Of a DNA stretch of 64,000 nt, positions 13,792-26,235 are shown one piece after another; within the stretch, counting starts at the first letter, position 1, and the number at the start of each line of letters is the position of its first letter. Below the pieces are notes generated by a model. That model worked only from the letters and a program-made list of their open reading frames with translations. It was not told where the DNA came from and made no database searches. This DNA is from Pseudisothecium myosuroides (taxonomy: Eukaryota > Streptophyta > Bryopsida > Hypnales > Lembophyllaceae): assembly GCA_951799445.1 (NCBI GenBank), contig OX637287.1, positions 18,848,224 to 18,912,223 on the forward strand. The letters are read 5' to 3'. The translations under genes and the position numbers were made by a program.

Positions 13792-16700
13792 CTACTTCCT
13801 GCGTTTATACCTGGCATCCCACGGATTCCAACTGCTGTGTTCAGAAAATGTTAAACGAGACAAGCTCTTCATGCCGTACTACCAGTAAAGCGAGAGAAAT
13901 TACATAAAAGCAAAAGACTCGACCAAGATGCCACTGAAAAGTATGACACAGACCTTGATTTACTCTTGAAAGATCTTTTCGAAACTCCCGGTTTCCTTGT
14001 TTGCTTCTTCGGTTGAAATTCTTTTTTCTTCCGTTTGTCCTCACTAAAATCACCTTCAAATAGTTCCTCGGCCTTAGCTTTCCGACTTTCAGTTTTCTGG
14101 TCACTTGTTTTCGATCCTTTGAGTTTCTTTTGGGGTCCTATCTTTCCAGCTTTTACCAACCGGTCAACTGATTTAGCAGCCTTCGCACGACGATAGGCAA
14201 GATCTGCGACGGATGTATTGCCAGCCTTTTTATCCTCTGATGGCTTCCCCTTTTTGCTTCTCTTTTTTCCCACCTGGAATTCAACAAGAAGTCAACGAAG
14301 GGTAGAATACGTAAAGCTTCATCTTCTATGAACTGCTCAGGTAAAATTATAATAACAGCCTCAAGAAAACTGATTGCTCGACTACAGCAGAAGATTAATA
14401 AGGTTGCCAAAAAATGGTAACCTCTTCATCAGCTTCAGAGTCTGACCCTTCATCTATATCTTCTGCATCCTCTCGCTCGGCCTCTAATTTCCTTCGTTGG
14501 CGTCGGGTCATGTTTTTCTGATAAGAAAAAACAACGTGGACAGTGAGCATAAAAGTATACCACTCTTGCTATTTGATTAAGTGTGGGCAATTAACTAGTA
14601 GATTATGAACATCGAGCACCTAGTTCACGGAAACAAATCATGCAAGCTTGCCAATCCAAACAGTCAAGCAATTTAGCAATATCGACAAGAACCGAACATG
14701 AAGGGCGAGGGCGAGCCCAATCCGAAAGCTGAGTTTCCATTTCTGAAACTTAGTTGACTTCAAATTCATACCTCTCTCTCCCTTTTTCGCTTTTCTTTTC
14801 GTTTAACCTCATCTGCTTCCTCTACAGACATTGCGGCAGGAATTGCTTCTCCCTTGCCATCTTTTCCCGCCTGCATGGGAAAAAGTGCGTTCACGTTAAG
14901 AGGCAAGGCCGATGAATCAATCTAACTAATACCATCAAGGTTTCAAAACACCACCATCCTACATCAAGCTCCGTCTCTATTCTCCATCAAAACATTACAA
15001 TACCAATTGCAGATGTAGAGGTTGTGTGGATCACAGACAGTGAGGGATGTCACGATCTGTCAGACGAGCACTTGGGTGTCGATTATACACATCAAATACA
15101 TTTCGAGAAGGACAGGATTTCATACATGCATTGGCCCACACGAATAGTGCACGATCCTAGAGCGGCAGTAGAGAAACAAAAATTAAAATTTCATATCGTG
15201 TCCAAAATAATTAAGCCCTCCAAGTCTAATTATAAAACAAAGCATATCATACTTCATATCAAAGATCATCTTACCTTAGCAGTAGCCCTCTTTTCCTTGG
15301 TTGTTAAAAACCACTCCCGTTTTGGTCTTGAGTATATCTCTTTCTCGTGCTCCATCATATTTTGTGCCTGCCCATTTGTTGAAAAATCTTTTCTTAAGAT
15401 CGCGACAAGAAAACGTCTTCACCAAGAAACAAAACCTCAAGAGTACAAAGATAACAAAGATATTTCAAAAATGAAGGTACAAGGAAATACTAACCTTATT
15501 AACTTCCATTTCTGCCTTCCTAAGAGCCTTCTCTTCCCTGAATCACAGAAAATGAACCATATGTGAGTGTTAAAGCGTCCCATAAAAGCAAGAGAAGCTG
15601 AATAACAATTTTACCACTACAGTCTGGAAGAACTATGTACATATAAGGAAAATCACTTTCCTAAATATTCCAGCCTGCAATATAAGCGGCGAAGGATATG
15701 CAATAATAAGCAAATACGTAGGCGAAAAAAACTAAACAGTACGCACAGGCACCGAGAGTGTCAAAGCCCATAAACATGTGAGGAAAAAAATCCACATGAA
15801 CCTTTCAGCCTGCATCACCTCCCTCACTCCATCTTCCATCTCCTCTATCAAAGATCTCCACTTGTAAATAGCAGGAGGAGCAACTTGACGATTTTTTAAC
15901 TGTGATCCCGCTTTTTTAGCCTGAGCAATTCGAACATGACAGTTAATCAACCTCGTTATAAATAAGACAACTGAAAGCAACGACAAATCAGAAACTGATT
16001 ACTTACGATCGCTTTTAGCAATGAACGCTCTCGCTCTGTAACGAATGTAACAGCACATCCTTTCCGCCCAGCTCTGGCAGTTCGACCAACTCTGTGCACG
16101 TATCTGGAAGTGACCAAAAGCAAACTTGGATTTTCAGCAATACCAATAAACTGCCTTTAGTGAAATTTCAACTGTATGAATGCTAAAGACAGTATTATTG
16201 ACCTAGTTTATACAACTTGTCAAAGCTATGCATAATCAGTTCTTACATTGTGATGTCCGCTGGACAATGAAAATTGATAACAGTCTCCACTCCAACAATG
16301 TCAAGACCCTGAAAAAACATAAGGAACAAATCAGTAACCAGGCAAACAGTAGAAAGGGTCAGAGTAGAGGGTATGTTTCCGTGGATCCTAAAACTATCAA
16401 ATTTATAATAGGACAAAGACGGAACCCAAACACGGGAGAAATTCCTTTCTGCTGGGTGAATGGGCTGGATGGGTGCATGAAAATATGTCCTAAACAATCT
16501 AAATTTGTCTGCTATACGTCAATAACAAGGCTAATGCTGTAAAGGCCTTGAGAGTACCGAGACAATGCAGAGTACGAAATTGATAACCGACTCTTGTTCT
16601 GACAGAAATCAATTCTAAGACAACGAATTCCAGACACTTACACGAGCAGCAACATCTGTTGCAATCAGAAAATCCACTTCTTGCTTTTTAAAGCTCTCCA

Positions 16701-19700
16701 AAGCCTGCCACGCCAGCGACATGATTGTTAGAGGACGGATACATGTCAGAGGTCTGAAAGCAGGAACAGCAACTGAAATACAAAGAAAGAAACATTTGGT
16801 ACCAGAAATTCTCCATTAAAAAAATAAGTTTAGATCAAAAACTCCTTAAGTCCGTGGAAACGGTAGTGATTTTCTACTTAAATAATCACAAAATAACCAA
16901 AGAGAAAGAAGAAATGGGCGAAATGCACACCAAATTCAACTGCAGAAAGACCTCTGATCACAAACCACAACCACAACCACAACCACAACCATCAAACCAT
17001 CAGTACCATACCTCAAGTCGCATATTTTGTGTAAGGTTTCCATGCAGTTCAGCTGCTTTCAAGCCCGAAAGGGTAAATAAAATCTTCAACCGATGCGCTT
17101 CCACCTTCATTCCACTGGTCACAGATAATCCACACAACAGTAAACATCTCCAGAATCCACATTCTCATTGAGCTATCTAAACCAGCGCATATGAAATAGG
17201 AGTCATTTTCAGACTCTAATAGCCAATATAACAGAATTTGTGTCAACTTAATACAAAAAAACAAATATAGGAACTTTGAGAACCACAACCAAAGAGACAT
17301 CACGAAAACATAAGTGCTGTGTTACTGCATAAGTCTTCGAATAAACTAAGTACTTAAGGCAGTAAACGAGTGCTCAAACCTGAATATAATGACTTTCTCT
17401 TTGAAAGTTCGTGTACACAGAGCTAGCAAAACGGCCTCTTTATCCTCCTCAAAAGCTGGTCTGATCTTTACCACCCTGGGATATCAAACCCATATAATCG
17501 TGCATCAGGATAAACTATAAACAGGAAACTCATAAGTACAATGAAAAAGATTGGGAACCCAGAGGGCGTGCCATTGACAACAGTTTAATGCTTGTACATA
17601 TTGAAGATATTATTACTAACACCAGTCATTACTGCTTGGAAAGGGAAGTACACATGGAATGGTATGCGAATGGTAATAGTTCAAAAAGGCAAAATGAGTT
17701 CTTGAGCGTACTCTTCAGACAAAGAAATAGGTCTTTTCGTGGATGGATCTGCTGAAAGGCGCACAGGGCTGTTCAGTGACAGATTGATAAGATTAGACAC
17801 CTGTTCTGTCATTGTTGCAGAAAACAGCATAGTCTGTCTCCTCTTTGGACACTGGCGAACCTGAAGTGCGTAAGATAGGAGCATCAGATGGAGACGACTA
17901 GGGAGAAAACCAAAAGCACAACCCGAGTTCCTAATAACGCAATAAGAACCTTTCACAAAGACAGTAACAACAGGATCAGAAAGAATACATGCAAATAGTT
18001 GAAGTGATCGTTACCCACCAGTTCGTGAACTTCTTGAGTGAACCCGAGCTCAAGAAGACGATCAGCCTCATCTAGCACAAGGATGGACAGATCCTCTAAT
18101 CCTACTGAAAGTGAATTTTGTAAATGATCTAAAATGCGTCCAGGAGTGGCCACCACAATATCTGGTCGTGCTCTCAGAGCAACTTCTTGCACCTGCAGAG
18201 TGAATCGCGATAAACATGAATCATAACTAGGTCTAAAATAAACATTTAAGTGATTACAATGATTTAGTATCCTTACTTATTGAACACAGTATCAGTAAGA
18301 AAACAAACGATACCCAGTGTATTCAAACGTGATTCTCTCCGATATTACCCTTCCGTAATTGAATATAATAGATGAACGGCATAACATCAAACGCTACTGA
18401 GAGCAATGGGAACACTGCTTCCTTGATTGATAACAGAAACTCCATAAATTTAAATTGAAAACAGAATTAACACTACCATTGTACAACTCAATGACGAAAA
18501 ATCAAAGCAGAAACACTAAACTACAAGATTCCAGCTGCTGTTAAAATTTGATAATTCAAGCTATCAAGCTGTGGCTGTCGATGATAGCGTACGTACCTTA
18601 CTAGAAAGACCACCGACAACGAGGGCGGAAGTAATATCAGTGAACTGAGCCAATTTTTGCACCATTTCATGCACCCTATGAACACAACAGCATGTAATCA
18701 GCTGATATCAATGCCATCTCAAACAACCCGAACAAAGAGTGGAATTATGTGAAGGTCACAAGCGTGCTTCAAAGAAAACAGTACCATAGATACAGTGCAG
18801 GCTGCGTACTAAGTGAATTGCACAATGCCTGAAATCAAGAAACTCAAGCACTTACTGGACTGCAAGCTCTCTGGTAGGTGTCAAAATCAAACATCGAATA
18901 GCAGGAATACGACGTGGACGATACAGCAGTCGCTCCAGCATAGGTAAAGCAAAAGCTCCGGTCTGTAACAAAATCATTTACGTTTCATTAAATCAGTATA
19001 AATATTCGATTGCATTGATAGAGTTGGAATTGAACAAAAGATAGCAATATAAGGATAACAACTCACTTTGCCGGATCCTGTAACTGCACTTCCACATATA
19101 TCCCGCCCCGTCAATGCTAGCGGTATGCAAGCAGCCTGCAACAACAGAAATCGTAATTAGAGACATTGAAACCCTAATGAACTAAACAAGCACACGGATC
19201 TTCTCTTTGCCAACAAGTTTAAGCGCTAACCTGATATATACAACACGACACCAAAATTACCTGAATAGGCGTGGGCTGCTTATAGCCAAGAGCCTCGCAA
19301 GCACGAATCAGAGGTCTCGACAGATTAAGCTCTCCAAAAGATTGAGCACTAAACGACGCCCCTGCCGATGAAGAGAAAAAACTACTAGCTCGCTTGTCCT
19401 CCTCTGTGCCATGTACATTTTCCACATGAACTTTCACAGGTTTGCTGCGAGATTTTTTTCTTTCCTTGGACTGTTCTTCCATTTCCTCATCGACATCGTC
19501 TTCCTCGTCTTCCTCGTCGTCACCATCTTCTTCTTCGTCGCTTTCCCCGTCGTCATCGCTTACCTCTTCTTCCATGTCCTCATCAACATCGTGTTCCTCC
19601 TCCTCCTCCTCGACATCGCTTCCCTCTTCGTCACTTTCCTCATCAACATCGTCTTCCTCTTCGTCGCCTTCCTCATCAACATCGCTTTCCCCTTCGTCCG

Positions 19701-19884
19701 ATAGCGACTGAACAGCCGTCTTCTTCTTGTCCTTCACGACTTTCTCAGAGCGCAAACCGCCGTATTCTTCCATTTCCTCATCGACATCGCTTTCCTCGTC
19801 GTCCGACAGAGGCTGCACCACCGTCTTCTTCTTCTTCACCACATTCGCAACCCCCTCGAGCTCGAACACAAAATCCTTATTCAT
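13792..19884 (-). CDS. RH28: RH28/Drs1-like DEAD-box RNA helicase (DDX27 family)
   Basis: Nucleolar ATP-dependent RNA helicase expected to act in 60S pre-ribosome maturation (role known from yeast Drs1 and human DDX27). I rebuilt 18 coding exons, 803 aa (Arabidopsis RH28 is about 790): 19884-19261, 19135-19067, 18962-18856, 18675-18597, 18192-18019, 17860-17712, 17475-17380, 17114-17012, 16704-16642, 16308-16247, 16103-16007, 15920-15802, 15537-15495, 15367-15275, 14870-14772, 14517-14422, 14273-13954, 13810-13792. Exon 1 carries a long Asp/Glu-rich tract, then the Q motif GYKQPTPIQ (200-208). Further motifs are TGSGKT (227-232), PTREL (260-264), TPGR (309-312), DEAD (334-337), SAT (365-367), ATDVAAR (482-488) and HRVGRTAR (512-519). 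A Lys/Arg-rich tail ends RYKRRK, as in plant RH28. All helicase motifs are intact. The final 19-nt exon is needed to give that conserved tail. Confidence 0.95.
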
Positions 19885-19894
19885 TGCAAATCCT

Positions 19895-19902
19895 AAACCC
19901 TA
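19895..19902. promoter_or_regulatory. Telo-box next to the RH28-like start codon
   Basis: AAACCCTA on the plus strand, 10 bases upstream of the minus-strand ATG. Telo-boxes are frequent in promoters and leaders of plant ribosome-biogenesis genes, which fits the product. It may lie in the 5' UTR. A related AACCCTAA occurs near 20107. Confidence 0.4.
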
Positions 19903-20330
19903 CTTAAACCCTGCCTGCAATTCAACAGAAGAAACCCGGACGTAAACGCCTAATGATACTCGTATTCTTAGAAACCAACGAAACAAGTTCCGTTGGCAGC
20001 CCGAATGGCATTACAGATTTTCCGAGCAACGCCCAAGCTGCTCGAAAATTGAACGGAGCAATTGAACGGAGCAACTGGACAGTTCAGAAGGCAGAGCCCT
20101 AAACCTCAACCCTAATTCGTTCGTCTCTGATTGCCAAGGAGGAAGGAAGTGCCCCAAGGATGAATAAATATGGATGGATGTAGTGGGTGGGTGAAACTAA
20201 CTGAAAGTCATCCTTCTCTGTTTCTGTTCACTACTGTAATTCTCTGTAGCTGATACTGATTCCATTGTGGTTTGGAGAATTGTTTTTTTATTGTAAATGG
20301 AACGATACAACAAAAACTTGTGAAATGCAA
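19903..20330. other. Upstream region of the RH28-like gene
   Basis: It probably holds the 5' UTR and promoter on the minus strand. No TATA box or other element was assigned with confidence. Confidence 0.4.
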
Positions 20331-20594
20331 TAAGGTAGGTATCCCAAAACCACTACTGTGCCTAATTACTACTATTAGACTGTTCAAATTCTTCTATATT
20401 CTTATTGGCAAGGGAAAGGAGGTTTCAATGCACCAAAGAACGCAACATTTGGATACTGTATGCAAAAGTTATGAAGGAACAAAGTTTGGTTCTAAAAGCG
20501 TTTCTTTCACAAAGGTACATAATAGATTTTGGAAATGTACACATACTAAAGATGGCGCTTTAAGGTCAATGGTGCATTTGGGATGCCTACCTTA
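20331..20594. mobile_element. MITE with TAAGGTAGGTAYCCC ends, intact copy 1
   Basis: The left end is TAAGGTAGGTATCCC and the right end reads GGGATGCCTACCTTA. Other copies lie at 46945 onward (disrupted) and 52921-53233. The TTAA at 20560-20563 is the uninterrupted counterpart of the site at which the copy near 46978 carries a piggyBac-type insertion. Superfamily not assigned. Confidence 0.65.
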
Positions 20595-20794
20595 AGTTAA
20601 ATTAATGTTACGGTATAACGACGCAAAGGATTAAAAAAAAAGTCTTGGAAAGTACTTTATAGTGTTTTTCGAAACCCATGTGAGTTCAAAGGGTATTTTA
20701 CAAAATTTGGATAGCTGTAAAATATTCGAAGGATATTTCGTGAATATTTTTAAAATATTCTTTGAATATTTTTGAGGTGGCTATTTTGGAACTA

Positions 20795-21278
20795 CTCCTT
20801 CCATCCCAAAATGATTGTCCTTAATTCCAAAAATAGATGTCCACTACTTCAAACTTAGTTATACAAAAATACAATTCATGAAATAATCTGTATGTCACAA
20901 TAACAGTTTCAATTACACAAAGACACAATTCATGAAATTGTCAGTTTTAATTACACAAGCTACTCACAACAAGTTGCTCACAAGTTGCTCACAAAAAATC
21001 TAATTTTTAAGCTACCTTCATGAAATCTTCATGCAATACAAAGATTAGACGAAAACCAATGCGTTGCTGTGCTTAGTACTCAGTTTTGGTGGGAAATTAA
21101 AAAACAAAAGGTGATTTATCATGTGAAGTTGCAGCTTCAACTTTCCTGCTTCAAATGTGACATTGCCATTTTTGCAAAACGTTAAGCAAATCAGGAGTTC
21201 ATCTACCAAATTTTCAAATTTCGCTGCTTAATCTTGGGAAAATTTTGTCAGTGGACAATCATTTCGGGATATAGAGAG
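20795..21278. mobile_element. Stowaway-like MITE, copy 2 (484 bp)
   Basis: The left end CTCCTTCCATCCCAAAATG and a diverged complementary right end (CATTTCGGGATATAGAGAG in inverted sense) are both bordered by TA. The inner motif TCCCAAAATGATTGTCC is shared with the copy at 24251-24502. Confidence 0.65.
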
Positions 21279-22745
21279 TACTAGTCTTTACATGTGGTTT
21301 ATTATTTATACATTTTGGAATTTACAAACCACTATTTTCACATTCATATCAATGAATTTTAAGACTTTTGCACAATGCCCTTTCCAAGTAAAAAAAGTCC
21401 AATGAGACTTTCAAAATTTCCTAAAAAACAAAAAATACATAGAATTCATCCAATTTATGAGTAATTGTATGGATGATGACCATTTAGATAGATCTATCAT
21501 TTTCATATTCAATGAGTTGCATTTGTGCGATCTTACAATATAGGTATATTGATTAGAGAGTTATGTATAGAAATTAAAAGTCCTTTGAATAGATTGATAG
21601 GAAAATTCTGTTGTTATCAAATGAATGTTAAACAATGGACAAAGAACAATTAGTGTGGGGTTTAGAAAATGGGACTTAAGTTTTCTATCAACATTTATTA
21701 CCAATTGAAAACAAATAGAACTTCATTGCAAAGAGAAAATTTATGCAATAGCTAAGCCTCACATATGAAATATGAGGGATTGGATAATGAATTCAAATTT
21801 AAATCTTCTCATGAAACAAGTTACGATTTCAAAAAAATTTAAACTACAAAATGACAATAAGATAAAAAAATGTTGAAAATAAATTTACAATTGAAACTAA
21901 TGAATAAATTGAAATAATCTATTTTCTTAATCATTGACATCTAAAACATCTTTAAAAGCTCCATTATTAAAATTCAATATAAATTCTTGATGAAACAATT
22001 GTCAAAAAAACATATAGAAGATAGAAATAGAACATGATGTCATTGTGCATGCAATGTAATTGTTGACTATTGTCAATCTATTGTTATGTAGACTTTGGTG
22101 TAGGATCTTAAGCAAATGGACTATCTATTCGTGTAGAGCTTCAAAATGGGGAAATATTTAACATTGTTCACCAATGAATGTATCTGAGAAGCCTGTTTGC
22201 ATTCCTGAAAATCCCCCCTCCAACATTGGGCAAAGCTAGTTGCAACACATTTTATAAATCAATGGACACCTTCCATTTAAACTACAAGTCTACCCTCCAT
22301 TTGAGAAGGGGAAAAGAATCACTACATGTTTTTCAATGTTTGTAGTTCTTCTTTTTTGTTGCTTGAATTTAAAGGAAGAGAGTTTGAGTCTCCAAGGATT
22401 GACTTCCATGCACCTAGAATCAATCAAACCTTGCATAAAAGACCCCCAAAATTGAAATTCTACATGGAAATGTGCAATTGGAATAATTGGCTTCAAAGTT
22501 TTTAGGGCAAGCTCTTGGAAAGTGGGAGAGAAAAATTCATGACTTCTTAAAAACTATTTTCAACATTAGACATGAACTTTTTTGACTAATCTTAGTTAAA
22601 CAACAGCAAAGCAAAACTATCCCTAAATTGTAGTTTCTCTCTACTTACATACAAGTGAAAACATGGCAAAACTCAGCAAAGGCAATTTGTCTCTTGAAAA
22701 CTCAAAAATTAATTTATAATTCCAACACAACATGGCATAACACTC
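21279..22745. other. Intergenic, no gene recognised
   Basis: AT-rich DNA. Open frames here are short and show no family resemblance. No RNA gene or clear repeat was recognised. Confidence 0.5.
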
Positions 22746-23285
22746 AAATTGCACGTACAGTCACTACCTTTGATTCTTAAGTAGATGGTGTGGAATATTC
22801 TACACCTAACTTAGCCTTCATGCCTGTTGCCTGACCTTCATGCACCTTGCTCATCACATTGAGCCTCCACTTGTCCACTCTTGGCTACTGATGAAGTAAT
22901 CTCGGAAGCAAAATATTCCACACCATCTATTGTAGAGCCAAAACAATGACAATGCATGCTACTAAATGTTATGGGAAGTTCAACTCCCTCTATATTCAAA
23001 TTGCATGTACTGTCATTGCCTTGGCTTTAGAATAGATGATGTAGAATATTCCACACCTAATAGCCTTCATACACCTGTGCTCATTACATTGAGCCTCCAC
23101 CTCTACACTTGACTACTAATGAAGTATTGTTGAATGTGGAATATTCCACTCCATCTACTTCCTGTAGAACCAAGACAATAACAATGCATGCTGCTGAATG
23201 TTATGGCAAAGTGTGGAATATTTCACTCTATCTACTTCTTGTAGAGACAAGGCAATGACAATGCATGCTGCTGAATGCTATGGTG
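22746..23285. repeat. Tandem repeat, unit about 252 bp, a little over 2 copies
   Basis: Units begin AAATTGCAYGTACWGTCA at 22746 and 22998. A third partial unit runs from about 23200. Each unit contains short inverted repeats built on GTGTGGAATATTC and CATTGAGCCTCCAC. No coding capacity was recognised. Confidence 0.7.
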
Positions 23286-23592
23286 TCAATTGTTGGTGCA
23301 ATTCGTGCAGCTTCTCTTCATCCCATGGACCTTTTCTGATGTTGGATTTGTTGCAGTTGACAAGTAAGCTTGCTGTTTCAAAGTGCAGTACACAGACAGG
23401 CAGTGCAGGTCCCACTCCCTTCAATGAATGGCTCAAAGGAGACAAAAGAGTGAACTGAAGAGACTTTAGGTCTTCAGTTGCGAGGTCCCCACATCAGAAG
23501 CAGTGGATTTTTTCCAATTTTCTTGGGAATCCGGTTGACTATTTGCAAGTGGAAAATATGGGTGAGCCTATCTCAAACCCCGAAAGGACAGG

Positions 23593-24214
23593 CCTAAGGT
23601 GGAGGCACCCAAGGTTTCATTGGCAATCTATAGGGTACCAGAAGTTCAATAGAAGCTGGGACTAATTTCCGACCATCAGTTTTTGGTTTCCGACCATCTA
23701 CTCCTCCGTTCTTGTCACGACACATGTCTCTGGTTTTGAGTTTCAAAGTGAGCAAGAAGTAAGTTATTAGTCTCTTGAATGAGCAATTTTGGAATAGTCT
23801 AGACATTGGCTACGGTAGGGCCACCCATTCTAAACCAAGGAGCGATGCCCAACCTGTAAGATGCATTATTTCAAGCCAGGCAGGGCGTTCAAGGTGGGAA
23901 TGTGTGTTTTTCTCCTTTTCATGGTTGGAATGAATAAAGTCATGACTTATATCCCCAAAGTGCACGGGAAGTAGTAAGCAAGAAAGTAGTTTGGCTAAAA
24001 GCGGAATTGGAAGACTTAGACATTGGCTAGGGGTTCGAAACACTTTTTGGCTCCTAAAATTCATAGTAATTTCAATTTCAGCAATAAAATTATAAAAAAT
24101 TCAAAGTCCCAATATTTCTTATGTCTCTACAAGAAAAAAATTTCCACTACCTCACACTGCTCTTCATTTGTCCTGAAATTGCTTAAGTGATTGGGTATGG
24201 GTGGTTCTACCTTA
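23593..24214. mobile_element. MITE cluster with GGTAGRRCCACCC ends
   Basis: 23811-24214 has left end TACGGTAGGGCCACCC and a right end complementary to TAAGGTAGAACCACCC. 23593-23810 looks like the left part of a related copy (CTAAGGTGGAGGCACCC) that runs into it. Both share the phrase TAGTCTAGACATTGGCTA with the element at 56662-57075. Confidence 0.6.
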
Positions 24215-24250
24215 AAGGTTTTGACCAACTTTTCGCTCCCAAAATTCATA

Positions 24251-24502
24251 CTTCTTCCATTGCAAAATGATTGTCCAAAGTTTTGTTGGTATTTTTTTGA
24301 GTCAATATCATTGATCATATTTTGAAAAACATAATTATGAAAGGTTCTAAATTTTATACCACTAGAATCAATGAAGAACATTGCGTACGTTTATTGCAAC
24401 TTAAATAAATTAGCAACTAGGAAGTCTCCATATGACCTACTCAAAACAATTTTAAAAAAAAAATGATATTCAAAGTTGACAATCATTTTGGGATGGAGGT
24501 AG
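24251..24502. mobile_element. Stowaway-like MITE, copy 3 (252 bp)
   Basis: The left end is CTTCTTCCATTGCAAAATG and the right end is complementary to CTACCTCCATCCCAAAATG. Both are bordered by TA. The inner GATTGTCC is shared with the copy at 20795. Confidence 0.65.
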
Positions 24503-25694
24503 TATTTTCAATTCTAAAAATGAAATTAAGAAAAATTTGTAGTTCCCATATTTCCTATCTTTCTGCACGGGAAAAATTTACATCACCTTACTACTCATGA
24601 TTTGTTGCAAAATCGCTTAAATGATCATATATGGGTGTTTTGACCTTATGATGTAACACTCAAATTCCTTCACTCTATTTATTTTTATTTCATTGGATTT
24701 TTTAAATTAAAAAAGGAAAAATAATTTATATCAAACATAAATTAAGCTAAAAAGAATATTTAATTTTCACTATTGGTGTCTATTATAATGCAAACTAATT
24801 TTTTTTTAATGAAATTGTATAATTTGAAAATCAACACACTACAATTGTAGGTCTACATTTTCAAATTACAATAAATACATTCAATTTTTAAAATTTAAAA
24901 TTTAGAGTAAAAACTAAAGTTGATAATGACTAACTCTATTTTAGGCTCTTCGTAGATCAAAACTTTAAGATCTTTGGAATATATATGTCACTAAATAGAA
25001 TACAAACATTACAATTGCACACTTTATAATACAAAAAATCACTGTTGAATGCACACAAAACTCAACAAATCACAATACCACCAAGTTAGCATTTCTACTT
25101 TCTATGGTTAGAATAGCTACAAATAAACTACATATTTTTACAAACAACAATATTTATATTACACATACGTATTGAAAACTATATTATCCAAAAGACAATA
25201 AAAGATTAACGCAATAACTAGTTCCTTCATTAATACCAAGTAAGAGCATTACTCAATCCTTTCAATCTCAATTTTTTTTAAAAGTTAAAATATATATTAT
25301 CTTATATCTTTGTATAAGTATGTTATTCAATTCAATTTTAAATTCAACTTATAAATTGGTTGTAAGGAAAACTTGTTATTCAAGTTTCATGCAACGCTTT
25401 GGGTAAACATCATGCACAAGAACTCCATTCATAATCCATTCATAGTTTGTTATATGCACTTCAAAACAATTACACGTTAATTTCAAAACTTTCATCTCAT
25501 TAATTGAAATTGAATGATTCAAAGCTTTTCACATATATATAAATCTAGAGAACCAATTTCAATTTTTTTTTTTTAAAAGTAAAATTTTAAAAGAAGTTTT
25601 CTAAGTTGCCCGGGCTACCCAAGTTCAATGAAAATTACATATCATGCAATAACTTTTGAACTATGTAGTCAAAAGTTATAAAAATTGTTGCGCC
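24503..25694. other. AT-rich intergenic DNA
   Basis: Very AT-rich with long A and T runs. No gene, RNA or repeat was recognised up to the TTAA that borders the piggyBac element. Confidence 0.5.
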
Positions 25695-25698
25695 TTAA

Positions 25699-25713
25699 CC
25701 CCTAAAGGCCCAA
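25699..25713 (+). repeat. piggyBac left terminal inverted repeat
   Basis: CCCCTAAAGGCCCAA directly after TTAA. It matches the right end in inverted orientation over at least 15 bases. Confidence 0.92.
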
Positions 25714-25735
25714 AGTCCCCTCGGGGGACACTTGG
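25710..25735. other. Subterminal stem-loop of the piggyBac left end
   Basis: GTCCCC and GGGGAC pair around a 3-base loop. CCAA and TTGG outside them extend the stem past a small bulge. Equivalent stem-loops with different outer bases (CATT/AATG) occur at the corresponding end of the related elements at 46982-47913 and 62792 onward. Confidence 0.6.
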
Positions 25736-25954
25736 GATTTCGGGCAGGTTCCTTGAATGTGGTTTTTTGACATGATTTTTTGAAACTTTTTCAGAGCGTG
25801 TAGTTTGTCACGAGCTTCGCATACATATGTGTTTCATTGAATTCCGACATGATTTGTAGGAGTTACGATGTCGTTTACCATCAGAGCAACTCTCAGGGCA
25901 ACTGGGGCAGGAAAATGGCCATTTGACTGTGCAGGGGCAGCAGCACTCAGAAGA

Positions 25955-26235
25955 AAAATGGGAGGAGGGGAGGGCAGCGGGTCCCTGCCAAGGCCCGGGC
26001 CGTCGGGCGACCACAGGTCGCAAGGGCTGGGCGGCGGCCGACCGGCTGCAGACCGGTGGTCGCTGCAAAAACGCAGCGGGTCTGCTGCGGGCCGGCAGGC
26101 CGCCTGACCGCCTGCCTGCAGCGGCCAGCTGGCCGCGGTACTACAGCGGGCCGCTGACCGCCTGCCTGCAGACCGCGGGGCGCAGGTGCGGTGGCTGGCC
26201 CGCAGCCTGTCTGCGCCGCGCTGCGCCAGATCGCG
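25955..26235. repeat. GC-rich block inside the piggyBac left flank
   Basis: Sharply GC-rich DNA inside an AT-rich element. GACCGCCTGCCTGCAG occurs twice (about 26106 and 26156), along with many CGGCC/GGCCG words. Long open frames occur on both strands because GC-rich DNA lacks stop codons, so they are not taken as genes. It may be captured foreign DNA. Confidence 0.6.

Noticed and set aside
13366..13854. 162-aa plus-strand open frame
   Set aside because: It lies antisense to the last exon and probable 3' UTR of the RH28-like gene. It shows no domain and no splice or promoter support. Kept only as a possible antisense transcript.
19411..19711. Ser-rich and Val/Phe-rich plus-strand frames
   Set aside because: They are the antisense reading of the Asp/Glu-rich codon repeats in exon 1 of the helicase.
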